Below are positions 61,820-64,000 of a DNA stretch of 64,000 nt, piece after piece (within the stretch, counting starts at the first letter, position 1; each line of letters opens with the position of its first letter). The notes beneath the pieces are model-generated. The model was not told the origin of the DNA, searched no databases, and saw only the letters and a program-made list of their open reading frames with translations. The stretch covers positions 19,523,444 through 19,587,443 of the forward strand of contig NC_068979.1 in NCBI RefSeq assembly GCF_016808095.1, read 5' to 3'. Source of the stretch: Vigna angularis. Lineage: Eukaryota > Streptophyta > Magnoliopsida > Fabales > Fabaceae. Position numbers and translations under genes: made by a program.

Positions 61820-64000
61820 TGTAACATCCCATATAATAGAATGATTACATATAATAATATTATAACTCAGTTCTTACACTAAAGTAGAACGAACGTAAGT
61901 TTACGGTCAAATAGCCTTACAGGAAAAGTTACAAACTTAAACTGTATAGGAGTACAAGTCTGACCGACCGGTTTATAACATAACAAGCACCGAACGGTCG
62001 TTCAAAACAAAAAGGGAGGTGATCGAACAACCACCTTAAAATCAACTAAGCTACTGACCGAACGTCCCACTATTCGGTCTTAACTTCAACCTCCACCAGA
62101 TTTTCTTCCTCCAGCACCTCTTCCAACTATACGTCTCCTTCTGCTCACATCCACACAGATGATCATTGCAACGACAAAGACGGACGTACAAAACAAGACA
62201 AGACAGGAAACACAAGGTAAGCTTATGTAATTTAATTCATGTATAAACATACATTTCACACAATCAATCACACAAGATAGATTTCATCATACTTTTCATA
62301 CAAAACCTATTACTAGACTGACTGTCCGGACTGTATGAAATCTGTGTAGCTACAGGCGTTCATGCACCCGGGTGATGTAGTAACTGGAATACTCTCAGCA
62401 GCTGCCACCCGAGGTTAATCTTATCTGTCCAAAGTACCCCTAAGGACTAGAACCTCCTGTCGTTCCCACACATGACCTACCCTCCTCTACGTGAGGACGA
62501 GTACTCACGAAACATCAGGATGAACCGCCAGCTTAGCATGCCCACAGTTATACTTTACCAATTCCAATATTCATCCATGAGTCATTCCTCCCCGGAACGC
62601 TCGCTCAAATCCAAACAATTCAATCCACATCACATTCTCTTCATATTTCCTTCATAATCATTCTCAATTTCATCTTTCATTATCAATCATCAAAATTTCT
62701 TCTTTGTTCAAAGGTCATTAAGGACACCAAATACCGAACGTTAAATGCTAACTCAGAACGAGAACTAACACTTGGAGCGAGACCGAGAGGTCTCCAGTTC
62801 CATAATAGATTAAGACAGAGAGGATTACTATCGGTTTGAGAAAGAAACCGAGTTCAATCATATAAACATGAACGACTAGAACGAACGATCGTTACTTAAA
62901 AGGTGAGCCAATTAGATGAACTGACTCTTGCGAGTTCTAACCGAACACCGAAAAGACCATGTCAAGTACTAAGGCTCTAGGCCGGAATCAATAACTACGG
63001 ACACTTCAAAGAGAAATATTTAGAAGAATTCACATGAAGAAACCGAACGCTTATGAGTACTTAGCTTATTTGAGTTTAGCATCAATAAAACCGAAGGCCA
63101 GTCAATGATCGAACACGGAAAAAGGAAAACTCTATTGAAGTTGGATGAACGCTATTTTCATCAAGATATATTATAAAAGGAATGAGAACGATCGCTTGAG
63201 GTAAGACCAAGCACCATTCAGACGATCGCTTGGTGTAAGACCAAGCACCATTTAGACGATCGCTTGGTGTAAGACCAAGCACCATTCAGACGATCGCTTG
63301 GTGTAAGACCAAGCACCATTCAGACGATCGCTTGGTGTAAGACCAAGCACCATTCAGACGATCGCTTGGTGTAAGACCAAGCACCATTCAGACGATCGCT
63401 TGGTGTAAGACCAAGCACCATTCAGACGATCGTTCATGCACAGTATTTCGAAACGAAGACGATCGTCCTCAACTAAGATTCTTCCCAAAAGAAAGAATCC
63501 AGTCGAACCAAATTTACTATGAACTACCAAACGGTCGATGACCATTCGGTGACGAAGTACTCTTTCATATAGAAATTTCATACCATAATCATTTATCTCA
63601 ATTAAATTTTTCAACATATATCTTCATACTTTCATATATTAATATCATAGTCCATTTTCATACTTCATACAATCCAAGCATATCCACCATCATGCATCAT
63701 ATTAATTCAGTCAACTAACGAACGTTCATACAATCCAAGCATATCACCCATCATGCATCATATTCATTCAGTCAACTAACGAACATTCATACAGTACAAC
63801 AACATACAAATTAAATTAAATAAGCTCCCCTTACCTTATAAAGTGAACGATCGTTCCTAGAGTCAGAATGAAGGTTCGCCTGACTACAAATTCCTTCTAT
63901 CCTCACGCCGAACAACTCTTCAAACCAAAATCAAATAACATACCAAAATGGTTCAGAATGAGACTATGAACTCATGCAACCGGAACTTGGTTTGCATGTC
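61820..64000 (+). mobile_element. LTR of the same family, cut by the window end
   Basis: Begins TGTAACATCCC at 61820, with the conserved box at 62141-62171 and the second block at about 62310-62530. It ends in sequence matching about 6640-6655 of the 4618 LTR, so about 450 bases lie beyond the window. Whether it is a solo LTR or the first LTR of a complete element cannot be told here. The left flank is CAATG, so a TSD partner would be CAATG. Carries a homogeneous 34-bp array. Confidence 0.88.
63187..63432. repeat. 34-bp tandem array with perfect hairpins
   Basis: Seven units of exactly 34 bp start at 63187, 63221, 63255, 63289, 63323, 63357 and 63391, plus a partial GACGATCG. All but the first are nearly identical. 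Each holds GCTTGGT-GTAAG-ACCAAGC, a perfect 7-5-7 inverted repeat (the first unit is slightly different). Confidence 0.95.

Noticed and set aside
63187..63432. CRISPR-like regular repeats
   Set aside because: Units are contiguous 34-bp copies with no variable spacers, inside a plant LTR. It is a tandem repeat, not a CRISPR array.

Overview
The window looks like nuclear DNA from a dicot plant, most likely a legume (Phaseoleae type, such as Vigna or Phaseolus; family-level inference only). The reasons are AT-rich intergenic DNA, GT-AG introns, legume-style TRIM, CACTA and Mutator repeats, and two recognisable plant genes. Only two conventional genes can be supported. One is the 3' part of an ATP-citrate lyase alpha-chain gene (1-2651, + strand, ten visible exons, 5' end outside the window). 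The other is a single-exon F-box/kelch gene (46660-47760, + strand) resembling the Arabidopsis At1g23390 (KFB-CHS) type. They are about 44 kb apart and nothing in the sequence links their functions.

Almost everything else is transposable elements, many with exact boundaries and target-site duplications (TSDs) readable by eye. (a) A family of long solo LTRs (about 2.3-4.1 kb), beginning TGTAACATCYC and ending near TTACA: 4618-7103 (TSD TTTAC), 9376-12042 (reverse, CAACC/CAACT), 30001-32260 (ATTAA), 33691-36019 and 37101-39525 (degenerate), 53536-60162 (GATGT), 54045-58136 (reverse, ATAAA, nested in the previous one) and 61820 to the window end. No internal coding region of this family is present. 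(b) A complete but non-coding LTR element at 13781-16294 (TSD TTTCT), whose interior consists of two tandem arrays with 118-bp and 111-bp periods. (c) Mutator-type elements with 9-bp TSDs: 18866-20434 (possible gene-fragment carrier), 23810-26488 (terminal inverted repeats of about 500 bp), 28512-28787, 40305-40640, 43053-45636 (decayed MuDR transposase plus a GRF-type zinc-finger gene), 60936-61169, and probably 53110-60765. (d) Two CACTA elements (21725-about 22747, truncated; 41679-42969, intact ends). (e) Two hAT-type MITEs (12772-13311; 23219-23729). (f) A TRIM solo LTR (21045-21165).

Layout: ACLA 3' end (0-2.8 kb); solo LTRs and MITEs (4.6-13.3 kb); non-coding LTR element inside an older, decayed repeat (13.4-18.3 kb); DNA transposons (18.9-28.8 kb); a run of three similarly oriented solo LTRs (30-39.5 kb); Mutator and CACTA elements (40.3-45.6 kb); the F-box gene (46.5-47.8 kb); AT-rich DNA with long dinucleotide repeats (47.8-53.1 kb); a three-level nest (53.1-60.8 kb); a MITE and a further LTR running off the end (60.9-64 kb).

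The least ordinary structures are the variable CpG-rich cores inside the solo LTRs. These include seven 34-bp units that each hold a perfect 7-5-7 hairpin (63187-63424) and a scattered GCGTTCG-like word repeated dozens of times in 54.6-57.4 kb. The dimeric 60+58-bp array of the non-coding LTR element is also unusual. All boundaries, TSDs and protein assignments were read by eye, without database searches.
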